DNA from: SHLQ01 sp964494395
GTDB taxonomy: Bacteria; Actinomycetota; Acidimicrobiia; Acidimicrobiales; SHLQ01
Direction of reading: 5' to 3'
DNA: 16,887 bases
NCBI GenBank assembly: GCA_964494395.1
Contig: CAZBTI010000075.1
Coordinates: 1 to 16,887, forward strand
Positions 1 to 5,972 of this stretch are shown here, in pieces; positions within the stretch are counted from its first letter, which is position 1, and every line of letters starts with the position of its first letter. Made by a program: the position numbers and the translations under genes. Under the pieces are notes generated by a model, which worked only from the letters and a program-made list of their open reading frames with translations, did not search any database and had not been told where the DNA came from.

Positions 1-3
1 TAA

Positions 4-36
4 GGAAACCCCCGAACCGTGGGTTCGAGGGTTTCC
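4..36 (-). terminator. Hairpin terminator downstream of the tRNA fragment
   Basis: A 15-step inverted repeat pairs 4-18 with 22-36, with one C-A mismatch (12/28) and a GTG loop at 19-21. On the minus strand it lies 24 nt beyond the tRNA 3' end and is followed by TT at the window edge, so a full T-tract cannot be seen. It fits a factor-independent terminator of a tRNA-fMet gene read on the minus strand. Confidence 0.6.
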
Positions 37-38
37 TA

Positions 39-55
39 TGTCCTGAATCAGGACA
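39..55. repeat. Perfect 17-bp palindrome next to the tRNA 3' end
   Basis: TGTCCTGA-A-TCAGGACA is a perfect dyad with 8-bp arms around a single A. It lies between the tRNA 3' end (60) and the terminator hairpin (4-36). It could be a second RNA hairpin in the tRNA trailer or a protein-binding site. No function can be assigned. Confidence 0.5.
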
Positions 56-59
56 GTAG

Positions 60-101
60 TGGCGGGGGTGGGATTTGAACCCACGACCTTCGGGTTATGA
101 G
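60..101 (-). tRNA. 3' half of initiator tRNA-fMet(CAT); probable attachment-site copy
   Basis: Read on the minus strand this gives the anticodon loop CTCATAA (CAT at 99-97), the 3' anticodon stem CCCGA, variable loop AGGTC, a T arm GTGGG-TTCAAAT-CCCAC, and the 3' acceptor strand CCCCGCC with discriminator A. The CCC of the anticodon stem matches the GGG/CCC hallmark of initiator tRNA. The required 5' half is absent: the sequence beyond 101 cannot pair as TCGGG, and no D arm or GGCGGGG-type acceptor strand follows. A truncation exactly at the anticodon loop is the classic result of tyrosine-recombinase integration into a tRNA gene. The element would then lie at coordinates above 101, with the intact tRNA at its other end. 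The att interpretation is inferred. Confidence 0.75.
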
Positions 102-244
102 GTCTATGCGTTAGGGGTCGCTGCGCCGCTGGACGAGCGGATTCCCTTGTGCATGCAGGATTTCAACTCCCCGCTCGACCCCGTGATTCCCTTCGGTTTA
201 CCGGGGTCCTGGTACATCGTTGGTACATGCGACGCGCATCTCGA
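102..244. other. Non-coding element end; possible attP-arm region
   Basis: No convincing gene is seen between the tRNA fragment and the first CDS. The stretch holds a small hairpin (CCGCT 126-130 with AGCGG 136-140) and the direct repeat TGGTACAT at 210-217 and 221-228, whose copies start 11 bp apart, about one helical turn. Phased short direct repeats near an att core are typical of integrase arm sites or excisionase sites, but no integrase gene is in the window. Confidence 0.35.
210..228. repeat. Tandem direct repeat TGGTACAT, 11-bp phase
   Basis: Two identical 8-bp copies (210-217, 221-228) are separated by CGT. Their position about 110 bp inside the presumed element border fits integrase arm-type or excisionase sites. 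This is inferred from position and spacing only. Confidence 0.4.
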
Positions 245-556
245 TCACTGGCCTGTGCGGGCTGAATCGAGTGCTCGGCGGAGTTGATCGAGGGTGGGTG
301 ACCCGGCTGAGCCGTCGGGCGTTTGGTAGATCCGACACGATAAGCCGACAGGCGCGTCGGAGTCGGCGAACAGATCGGACCCCTCTACGTGGATGCTAGG
401 CGAGCCTCGAAACCGCGTCCGCTCTGCTGCCTCGGGTGTGTCGACCAAGACGCGCACTACGTCGAGGCCGGGGATCTCGGTGGCGAGCAGATCGAGATGG
501 TCAGCCGCTGTTTGCCAACTGGGGCAGTCATCGAAGTAGAGCAGCGACACCTTCAC
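245..556 (-). CDS. Small thioredoxin-fold protein (CPxW type)
   Basis: This predicted 103-residue cytoplasmic protein starts at GTG 556, chosen because the frame becomes a typical thioredoxin-fold beta strand there (VKVSLLYF); the open frame further upstream looks non-coding. A single active-site cysteine lies in DDCPSW (C11). A later GSPSIHVEG segment and GLSCRIY (C74) match small thioredoxin-family proteins often found with metal-resistance genes and annotated as thioredoxin or alkylmercury-lyase-like. That relation comes from pattern recognition; no MerB activity is implied. No signal peptide is seen. It is the last minus-strand gene before the presumed element border, 112 nt after the truncated M56 gene. 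No clear ribosome-binding site precedes the GTG, so the start is uncertain. Confidence 0.7.
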   Translation of the reverse strand: MKVSLLYFDDCPSWQTAADHLDLLATEIPGLDVVRVLVDTPEAAERTRFRGSPSIHVEGSDLFADSDAPVGLSCRIYQTPDGSAGSPTLDQLRRALDSARTGQ

Positions 557-668
557 GCTGCCAGCGTACGGCGCCGCGGCGCTCGGCGTCCCAAGCAAGA
601 GAGCTGAGCGCTGGCAGTGCGCTTCCGGTCCGCGGAAAGGGGGAAGCCCAACTGCAAGTTGGTCATGA

Positions 669-890
669 TCATGCCTTGGAACGTCGGTTCCTCGTTCGGG
701 CTTGATCGTTCGGACACCGAGCAGGAATGGTGACCAGCGCAAGTACGGCGGCCATGGTCACCGAGACGACGACCGCTACGGTTGTGAGCAGCCTGACCGC
801 GAGCATCGGTCGCACCGGCCACCGGATCACGCCGGCGACGATCCCTGCGGAGGCGGCGACCACGGCGGGGACGACGAGCGCGCCAGACAC
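669..890 (-). pseudogene. Truncated BlaR1-like M56 peptidase, N-terminal membrane part only
   Basis: Only 73 codons remain, starting with GTG immediately after the TAG of blaI1. The first 57 residues form two hydrophobic segments (about 3-22 and 33-57) that resemble, in order and character, the N-terminus of the full M56 peptidase at 10342-11229. The frame then runs into a short basic tail (RTRNRRSKA) and stops. The zinc-binding HExxH and the rest of the peptidase are absent. Its position directly behind blaI is where the partner protease belongs, so I read it as a deletion remnant. It could instead be an unrelated small membrane protein. If the remnant is inactive, BlaI1 would need the other M56 protein for derepression. 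Confidence 0.6.
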
Positions 891-1250
891 CTACGCGTCC
901 TCGTCGAGCAGCCGGCGCAGGACCTCGACGTCGTCGGTTGCAAGGGAGTCGACGAACTTGCTCAGTACCGCTGCGTGGTCCCCGGCCGCTCCGAGCGTGT
1001 CGGTCATGGAACTGGCGCGGTGATCGGCCTCTGAGCTCAGCGGGGCGAAAACGAAGTAACGCCCGGCACGGGCGCGCTCCAGTCGGCCTTTGTCCACCAA
1101 CCGCGTGAGCACGGTCGTCATGGTCGTGTAGGCGAGATCGGGGGCAACTGCTTGATGGACGTCGGCAGCAGATACCGGCGCGTCGATGGCCCACAGGTAC
1201 TCCATCACGTGGTCTTCGAGCGCCCCCATCGGGCGACGTTTGCGAGCCAT
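891..1250 (-). CDS. blaI: BlaI/MecI/CopY-family repressor 1
   Basis: This is a 119-residue winged-helix repressor. ATG 1250 is the start because GGAGGAG sits 6 nt before it; the upstream in-frame TTG (1265) overlaps that site. The core YLWAIDAPVSAADVHQAV-APDLAYTTMTTVLTRL matches the BlaI/MecI DNA-binding domain, and the C-terminal helical part would dimerise. Family members bind short dyads and are inactivated when an M56 peptidase cleaves them. The partner behind this copy (669-890) is truncated. It closely resembles the second BlaI at 9986-10345, for example in APDLAYTT, LGAAGD and HAVLS-type segments. Targets are likely the six 19-bp dyads listed here. It lies 72 nt after the ferric-reductase-like gene and is probably co-transcribed with it. 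Confidence 0.9.
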   Translation of the reverse strand: MARKRRPMGALEDHVMEYLWAIDAPVSAADVHQAVAPDLAYTTMTTVLTRLVDKGRLERARAGRYFVFAPLSSEADHRASSMTDTLGAAGDHAAVLSKFVDSLATDDVEVLRRLLDEDA

Positions 1251-1322
1251 TGCTGTCTCCTCCAATACTCCAGCGAGGCTAGTGGGCGGCTCGCCCGCAA
1301 CGCCGATCGGCTGCCAGTCGCC

Positions 1323-2105
1323 TCATCGCCGTCTTGGCTTGTTTCGTCGAGGCCCGGTTGACGCATCCTGTGCGAGTTGTGTGTCCCGACCGAACGCCAG
1401 GATGTGAAGGCCGATGACAGCCAGGCCGGTGATGAGGAAGGGGATGCGGAACCAATCCAGGTCGGGTGGAGTCGCCTTGTGGAACGACTCGGTGAAGTGG
1501 ATGAACAAGAAGTAGCTGCCATGCAGAAGCGAGAGGACCAGCACGGTATGGGCGAGGCGGTGCAGCCAGACCCAAGAGGGCCGACCCAATCGTCGCATCG
1601 CCCAATCTGAGGAGGTGGCTGCGAGAATGAGCGCGAGGACCAGGGCTACCGAGCCGATTAGGTTGGCCAGTCCGAAGCCGGGTTCGAGGCGAGCCTCGCG
1701 GCCGAGCTGGGGAATGAATTCGTAGCCGAGGAAACGCCGGAGGCTCCACCGAGCCCAGCCGTTCAGGATCAGCACAGCGTGCAATGTTGCGGTCAGGGCA
1801 AACCAGATCCCGAGCTGGCGGCGCCACCGCAGCAGACCGCGGGCCGATCGCACGAGCCGAGCGATGGGGCCAATGGCCAATGCCGCGACCAACAAGACGA
1901 ATGCGGCGTCACCTACCGCCTTCCACAACCGCATCTCGGAATCCCAGTTGGATCGCGTCGCCCAGAAGATCCCGACCAGGCCAGCTGAGCTGACAGCGAC
2001 GACGAGATGGCGGACGAGGCGTCGCTTGCTCGAGGACGGCCGCGAGTCGACTGCGGCTGGTTTCGTGCGGGCTCGGCTACCAGATCTCGTGGTGGTCTTG
2101 GGCAC
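1323..2105 (-). CDS. Ferric-reductase-like transmembrane heme protein
   Basis: This 260-residue integral membrane protein has a basic, Ser/Arg-rich N-terminus (1-33) followed by about six hydrophobic segments. Histidines at H109 (TATLHAV), H182 and H186 (LHRLAHT), and H195 (LLHGSY) are placed as heme ligands of the ferric reductase-like/MsrQ membrane fold (PF01794 type). Such proteins pass electrons across the membrane; with no FAD/NAD domain here, the donor would be a quinol or a separate flavoprotein. GTG 2105 is supported by GAGGGGAG about 10 nt upstream and by its conservation in a second copy of the promoter (9199-9316). A BlaI-type dyad lies at 2148-2166. A fragment of a paralogous gene remains at 8016-8269. 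The substrate is unknown; metal or methionine-sulfoxide reduction is possible. Confidence 0.8.
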   Translation of the reverse strand: MPKTTTRSGSRARTKPAAVDSRPSSSKRRLVRHLVVAVSSAGLVGIFWATRSNWDSEMRLWKAVGDAAFVLLVAALAIGPIARLVRSARGLLRWRRQLGIWFALTATLHAVLILNGWARWSLRRFLGYEFIPQLGREARLEPGFGLANLIGSVALVLALILAATSSDWAMRRLGRPSWVWLHRLAHTVLVLSLLHGSYFLFIHFTESFHKATPPDLDWFRIPFLITGLAVIGLHILAFGRDTQLAQDASTGPRRNKPRRR

Positions 2106-2211
2106 TGACTGACGTCTCCCCTCAACGTCCTGGATGGGCAGACGCTGCTACGACCCACTGTAGTAGTTCTCGGAGCGCTGCGGTCCGCACCCTTTCCGAT
2201 GCCATTCTTGA
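2094..2211. repeat. Promoter block duplicated at 9199-9316
   Basis: These 118 bp, covering the first codons, ribosome-binding site and operator of the ferric-reductase-like gene, align without gaps to 9199-9316 (constant offset 7105). A second ungapped block from the same gene (1702-1955) aligns to 8016-8269 (offset 6314). Together they show that a second copy of this gene once existed in the window. Confidence 0.85.
2148..2166. promoter_or_regulatory. BlaI-type operator before the ferric-reductase-like gene
   Basis: The dyad CTACGAC-CCACT-GTAGTAG has 7-bp arms with one mismatch and a 5-bp spacer. It lies 42 bp upstream of GTG 2105 and matches the other five dyads in the window. It resembles the TAC/GTA-rich palindromes bound by BlaI/MecI proteins. 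Binding is inferred. Confidence 0.75.
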
Positions 2212-2227
2212 GTCGTTTCCGGCGGCC

Positions 2228-2965
2228 CTATCTCGACGTCATGTTCGGCTGGTTGCGACGAGCGGTGGAGGCCAAGCCGAACGCGAGCACGGCAGATGCG
2301 GCCACGGCGACGATGATCGACGTGAGGTGTTGACGGGTCAAACCCTCACCGACGTGAGGGAGCCAGGTCGAACCGATGGCACGAACACCTGCGACGGCGA
2401 CCGTTGCTGCGGCGACTACGACGACCCTCGATCGAACCCGGAAAGCAAGCTCTCGAACGGCGACCGCGGCGACAACCAGCACCGCGGCCATGACCCATCC
2501 AATCGGGAACATCGTGGTCGACAGTCCCTGAGGACGCAGCCCGATATCCCCCTCAGGACCGAAGCAGCCATCTCGGAAAACGCAGGCCGCCTCGTATACG
2601 GCGTAGCCGACGATCGCGAGCGGCGCGAGCACCGCCAGGCGGCTCAGGCGCGGCAATCTTTCTCGGTGCTCGACCCACAACACCACCGCGACCGCGGTCG
2701 CCACGCCGGGCCAGAACTCCACACCGCTACGGATGATCAACATGTCCGAGGGGCTGCCGATCGAGTTCGGGTCGTCCAGCGCCAGCGTTGTGAGCCGCCC
2801 GACGGCCAGGCCGGCAAACGCCGGCCCGAGGGCGACGTCGAGGAACCCCTCCGGCTCGTCGCTGCGTGCCGACCCCGGCAGAACGTCGAGGGGCCACCAC
2901 CATGCAAGCACCGACGGGGCGCCGAAAGCGAGGATCATGCTGACAAGCAGGCCGTAGTCGATCAC
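2228..2965 (-). CDS. Multi-pass membrane protein, Lgt-like
   Basis: This 245-residue protein has about seven hydrophobic segments. GTG 2965 overlaps the TGA of tlpA by four bases (GTGA), so the two are translationally coupled, and the pair probably functions together. The stretch around GVEFWPG (81-87) through YAVYEAACVFRDGCFGP (121-137) faintly recalls prolipoprotein diacylglyceryl transferase (Lgt), but I do not see the full conserved Lgt signature. C128 and C134 lie in a predicted loop and might exchange electrons with TlpA. An Lgt-like role would suit a region with four putative lipoproteins. The function is unproven and the Lgt likeness is low confidence. Confidence 0.7.
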   Translation of the reverse strand: MIDYGLLVSMILAFGAPSVLAWWWPLDVLPGSARSDEPEGFLDVALGPAFAGLAVGRLTTLALDDPNSIGSPSDMLIIRSGVEFWPGVATAVAVVLWVEHRERLPRLSRLAVLAPLAIVGYAVYEAACVFRDGCFGPEGDIGLRPQGLSTTMFPIGWVMAAVLVVAAVAVRELAFRVRSRVVVVAAATVAVAGVRAIGSTWLPHVGEGLTRQHLTSIIVAVAASAVLAFGLASTARRNQPNMTSR

Positions 2966-3531
2966 CCGAGCGCATCCTCGATCAGCCCCGCCAGTCGCTG
3001 TTCGGAGATCCCGCCGTTGACTCGAGCGCGGATGGTTCCGTCTGCCCCGAAGACATAGGTCGTGGGGTAGGCGGTCAGGCCCAACGCAACTCGGATCTCG
3101 CCTGTGGTGTCGAACACGTTCGGGTAGGTGAGCCCGAGCTCACCCAGGAACGCCTTAGCCTCACCGGGGTCGTCGTTGGATGCCACGCCCAGGATCACCG
3201 CTTGCCCGGCGTAGGTGTCGGCCGCCGATTGCAGCAGCGGCATCTCAGTGCGACATGGAGCACACCACGACGCCCAGATGTTCACCACCACCGGTCGACC
3301 CTGCTGGCCCACCAGGATCGCCTCGAATTCATCGAGGCTCACCGGCGGAAAGGCACCGTCGGAGGGCAACTCCATCGCGTCGCCCGACGCGACGAATTCT
3401 GGCAAGTTGGGCTCCCGCAGTGCCGTCCAGCCCGCCCACCCAGTAACCACGACCATGAGGGCGACCATCCACAGCCGTCGTGGCGTGAACCTATTACCTG
3501 GGCCGATACCAGCAGAGGTCGCGGTGTTCAT
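2962..3531 (-). CDS. tlpA: TlpA/ResA-type membrane-anchored thioredoxin with canonical CxxC
   Basis: The 189-residue protein has one N-terminal membrane anchor (about 20-37) and an outward-facing thioredoxin domain. The active site is ASWCAPC (C90, C93) and the cis-proline loop is YPTTYVF. The role is reduction of extracytoplasmic disulfides, for example of cytochrome or copper-site proteins, with electrons from CcdA. It is divergent from ccdA1, with a shared operator at 3531-3549. The annotated ATG (3531) overlaps the first base of that operator, which is unusual; a start at ATG 3468 would still keep the membrane anchor. It is the cluster's normal-cysteine counterpart to the two UxxC proteins. 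It is coupled by a 4-base overlap to the Lgt-like gene. Confidence 0.9.
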   Translation of the reverse strand: MNTATSAGIGPGNRFTPRRLWMVALMVVVTGWAGWTALREPNLPEFVASGDAMELPSDGAFPPVSLDEFEAILVGQQGRPVVVNIWASWCAPCRTEMPLLQSAADTYAGQAVILGVASNDDPGEAKAFLGELGLTYPNVFDTTGEIRVALGLTAYPTTYVFGADGTIRARVNGGISEQRLAGLIEDALG

Positions 3532-3552
3532 TACGACAGTGTGTCGTAGAAT
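3531..3552. promoter_or_regulatory. Shared BlaI-type operator and promoter between tlpA and ccdA1
   Basis: The dyad TTACGAC-AGTGT-GTCGTAG (3531-3549) has 7-bp arms with one mismatched pair (the outermost) and a 5-bp spacer. On the plus strand its last three bases form the start of TAGAAT (3547-3552), a good -10 hexamer, six bases before ATG 3559. A repressor bound here would block both divergent promoters. The same -10/operator overlap recurs at 11249-11270. Confidence 0.75.
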
Positions 3553-3558
3553 GGCCGG

Positions 3559-3579
3559 ATGACGAGGTCACCCCGATGA
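3559..3579 (+). other. Possible leaderless 6-codon leader ORF coupled to ccdA1
   Basis: ATG 3559 lies six bases after the TAGAAT hexamer, about where transcription would start. It opens a 6-codon frame (MTRSPR) whose TGA (3577-3579) overlaps the ccdA1 ATG (3576) in an ATGA junction. This would couple initiation on a leaderless transcript to ccdA1. It is inferred from arrangement alone. Confidence 0.3.
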
Positions 3580-4517
3580 TCAGCGGACCGATCGCGCTGG
3601 CGTTCACCGCCGGCATGGTCGCGACGTTCAACCCCTGCGGGTTCGCGCTGCTACCCGCCTACATCGGCGCGTTCGTCGCCGGCGACCAAGTCCACGATCG
3701 CCTCGACCAGCGTGTCCTGCGTGCGGTGGGGGTAGCGGCTGCCGTGTCGGTCGGGTTCATTGTCGTGTTCGCCACCGTCGGACTCATCATCGACAGCATC
3801 GCAGGTGCCGCCCGGCGCCAGCTCCCGTGGATCACGATCGTCATCGGCGGGCTGCTCGTCATCGCCGGACTGGCCATGGCGCTCGGTTGGAAACCGACGT
3901 TTGCGATCCGCGGACCCCAGATCTCGACCAGCACCAAAAGCCCGAAGGTGATGATCGGCTACGGCATCACGTACGCCATTGCGTCACTGTCATGCACCAT
4001 CGGCCCGTTCCTCGCCGTCACCGGCACCGCACTATCGCGGTCGCCGCTCGAGGGATTGGTCACCTACATCGCGTACGCCCTCGGGATGGGCATCATCATC
4101 TTGATCCTCAGCCTCGCCTCGGCCCTTGCTCACAGCACCGTCGCCCATCACATGCGGCGACTGTCACGCATCGCCCCCCGCTTAGGCGGCATCCTGATGG
4201 TCGCCGCTGGCGCCTATGCGATCTGGTACGGGCGTTGGGAACTCGCCGTCTACGATGGCGATCTCGGCACGAACCCGGTAATCGACACGGCAGAAGACGT
4301 CCGCCTGTGGTTCGTCGACACCATTCAGGCCGTTGGTGCCCAGCGACTGACCCTGCTGGCGGCGCTCGCCATCGCGACAACCCTGGCCCTCGGCTGGCGC
4401 CGTACCCATGCCACCAACACCAGTCCACCCGCGTCGACCGATCCAAACCTCGAAGCGAGCCACAACCTAAGCGGCAACCCGCCTCATACGACCGCCGACA
4501 CGAACGGAGCATCATGA
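3576..4517 (+). CDS. ccdA: CcdA/DsbD-type transmembrane electron carrier 1
   Basis: This 313-residue membrane protein has about six to seven hydrophobic segments. The redox pair of the CcdA family is visible: C21 in FNPCGFALLPAY and C140 in SLSCTIGPF. It moves electrons from cytoplasmic thioredoxin to extracytoplasmic thioredoxin-fold proteins. Its ATG is preceded by GAGGT and by a tiny coupled leader frame. Its TGA overlaps the start of the UxxC thioredoxin by four bases (ATGA), so that protein is its probable redox partner. It is paralogous to ccdA2 (13277-14155): both have C21/C140 and share IDSIA and AIWYGRWELAVYDG segments. A hydrophilic Thr/Asn/Pro-rich tail follows residue 275. Confidence 0.93.
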   Translation: MISGPIALAFTAGMVATFNPCGFALLPAYIGAFVAGDQVHDRLDQRVLRAVGVAAAVSVGFIVVFATVGLIIDSIAGAARRQLPWITIVIGGLLVIAGLAMALGWKPTFAIRGPQISTSTKSPKVMIGYGITYAIASLSCTIGPFLAVTGTALSRSPLEGLVTYIAYALGMGIIILILSLASALAHSTVAHHMRRLSRIAPRLGGILMVAAGAYAIWYGRWELAVYDGDLGTNPVIDTAEDVRLWFVDTIQAVGAQRLTLLAALAIATTLALGWRRTHATNTSPPASTDPNLEASHNLSGNPPHTTADTNGAS

Positions 4518-5080
4518 CCAACAAGCAATCGAAACGAGCTCGACGGGAGGCCGCCCGGCGAGCACGACAGCGCCAACAGCGCATCCGTTGGGGCGCCGCC
4601 GCGGCCTCAATCGTCCTCGCCGTCACTGGGATCGTCCTCTTCTCCGGAGGGTCAGACAACCAAGCCGGCGCGCTCGCTCCAGACTTCGAACTCGAAACCC
4701 CCGACGGCGAAACGGTGCGCCTCAGCGACTACCGCGGCGAACCCGTCGCCGTCACGTTCATGCACACGGATTGAGTGGCGTGCAACGCCAGTGCCCCCGA
4801 GTTGCGGGCGGCCTACGACACACACAACCCACATGGCCTCGAAGTGCTCTCCGTCAGTATCCAGGAGACCACCGCAGAGGTGGATGCGTTCATCGCTCGC
4901 CATGGGCTGGACTATCCGTTCCTGATGGACCGGACCGGCGAAATCAGCACGCTCTACAGCGTGTCGAGTACCCCGACCACCTACTTCATCGCCCCTGACG
5001 GCACCATCGTCGACCAGACCTCGGGGGTCGTCACCGCGGACTGGGTCGAACGAAACGCGCTGAATTACGTCGGCGCCTGA
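4514..5080 (+). CDS. Putative selenocysteine thioredoxin/redoxin (UxxC), TGA at 4772-4774
   Basis: Read through TGA 4772, this is 188 residues: a basic N-terminus (1-26), one membrane anchor (about 27-44), then an AhpC/TSA-TlpA type redoxin domain. Frame and homology continue across the TGA: before it lie APDFELETPDG and LSDYRGEPVAVTF; after it lie C90, the SAPEL helix, and the cis-Pro loop STPTTYFI (P154). The TGA occupies residue 87, exactly the first position of CxxC (HTD-U-VAC). A hairpin at 4793-4812 fits a bacterial SECIS. The start overlaps the ccdA1 stop (ATGA). A conventional annotation would split this into a truncated frame (to 4774) and a separate 4775-5080 frame. Alternatives are a point mutation (pseudogene) or a sequencing error; the second case at 9646 makes these unlikely. 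Confidence 0.85.
4793..4812 (+). promoter_or_regulatory. Candidate bacterial SECIS hairpin 1
   Basis: Inside the coding frame after TGA 4772-4774, bases 4793-4799 pair with 4805-4812 in a 7-bp GC-rich stem with one bulged C (4809), closing the loop AGTTG (4800-4804). There are 25 nt between the UGA and the loop, and G is the second loop base. Both agree with the known rule for bacterial SECIS elements: an apical loop 16-37 nt downstream with a G in its first two positions. SelB binding is inferred. Confidence 0.7.
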
Positions 5081-5096
5081 TGGATGCCGCACCCCG

Positions 5097-5972
5097 GTGA
5101 CCGACGAGCAGCGCCGCACCCTTTGGCACCGCGTCGAACTACAGAGACTACCCGTTGCCTCGCTACTGATCACGGCCGCATTGATCAGCGCAGCCTGCGG
5201 ATCGAGCCCGACAGTCATCACGGCCGACGCCCAGCCCATCGTGGACCGGATCCTCGCCGCCGATCCCATCGAACGATGGGCGTTCCTCTACCAACCCGAC
5301 ACTGCCTCGCCGTACCTAGCCTGTCTGGGTGGCGTCGACGAAGTCCAAGGGGTCATCGACGTAGGCAACAAGGTATTAAGCCTAGAGCCCAGCCGTGATG
5401 CACCGCCAGTGACCGTGACCGACGCCTCGATCCTGGTCCCCGATCCCAGCGAGCCCGAGACCTGGCACGAGATTGCCCGGACACCAACCCTGGACCCGGC
5501 GCAGCTCCAGCCGATCTTCGGCGAGGTCCTTGCCGGCTACATCGCTACCGGGCTACGCGCTCCCGATCTCAACATGATCACCCAGGCCGCCATCGCCATC
5601 GCAACCTCGGTCGAGGCCACGGATCCCCCGTTCCAGCTCGCCGGCGACACAATTCGCATCAGCGTCGAACCGGCCCTCTATCTGCAAGAACTCGAAGCCA
5701 ACGACGCCGACATCGGCGAAGACGAAAGCGACCAGATCCCCACTTTCACCGTCGTCGTCGACACGCTCGGCCGAGTCTCTGCCCTCGTCGTCGACGCCGA
5801 TCCGAGCCAACCCGACCAAATCGAAGCAGATCACGGCAACCGCTACATCGTGACCGCGCGCTTCGACGACCTCGAGCCGATCGCTCCACCACCGGCCGAG
5901 AATCGTGACCCCGCGACCCTCGGCGACATCAGCTACCCCACCCTTGGCGCCTCTTGTCAGTTCGGACAATGA
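5097..5972 (+). CDS. Lipoprotein of an unrecognised family, paralogue 1
   Basis: This 291-residue predicted lipoprotein has lipobox ISAAC (C34). It follows the selenothioredoxin by 16 nt and ends the ccdA1 operon. GTG 5097 is chosen because it is the first in-frame start after that gene; a later start within the signal peptide cannot be excluded. I recognise no known domain. It has a clear paralogue at 8336-9139, sharing a YLACLGGVDE/FVACLAGVDE segment, an IFGE-LAG/IFGE-MAG segment, and C-termini ASCQFGQ and SSCAFGQ. Both therefore keep two non-lipidated cysteines, a plausible disulfide and a plausible substrate for the neighbouring UxxC thioredoxin. Copper binding is possible but no Met/His-rich motif is seen. 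Confidence 0.8.
   Translation: MTDEQRRTLWHRVELQRLPVASLLITAALISAACGSSPTVITADAQPIVDRILAADPIERWAFLYQPDTASPYLACLGGVDEVQGVIDVGNKVLSLEPSRDAPPVTVTDASILVPDPSEPETWHEIARTPTLDPAQLQPIFGEVLAGYIATGLRAPDLNMITQAAIAIATSVEATDPPFQLAGDTIRISVEPALYLQELEANDADIGEDESDQIPTFTVVVDTLGRVSALVVDADPSQPDQIEADHGNRYIVTARFDDLEPIAPPPAENRDPATLGDISYPTLGASCQFGQ

Noticed and set aside
60..137. A complete tRNA at the window start
   Set aside because: The bases needed for the 5' acceptor strand, D arm and 5' anticodon stem do not pair with the preserved 3' half.
1250..1323. A seventh BlaI dyad before blaI1 (around TACTCC/GGCTAGT)
   Set aside because: The arms match poorly and lack the TAC-GAC/GTA-GTA core of the other six.
2327..3058. 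243-codon plus-strand frame
   Set aside because: It is antisense to the Lgt-like membrane protein, very rich in Arg/Asp/Gly, with no recognisable domain.
3827..4513. Long plus-strand frame running into the selenoprotein from 3827
   Set aside because: The part before 4514 is an Arg/His-rich shadow of ccdA1 in another frame.
4772..4774. Genome-wide reassignment of TGA to an amino acid
   Set aside because: TGA is the natural stop of many genes here (tlpA, ccdA1, blaI2, copA, copZ and others), often overlapping the next start, and each read-through gene has only one internal TGA, at the active site.
4775..5080. Separate short thioredoxin genes starting after each TGA (4775-5080 and 9709-9948)
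   Set aside because: They lack the first half of the thioredoxin fold, a start signal and an anchor; the missing half is in the same frame directly before the TGA.
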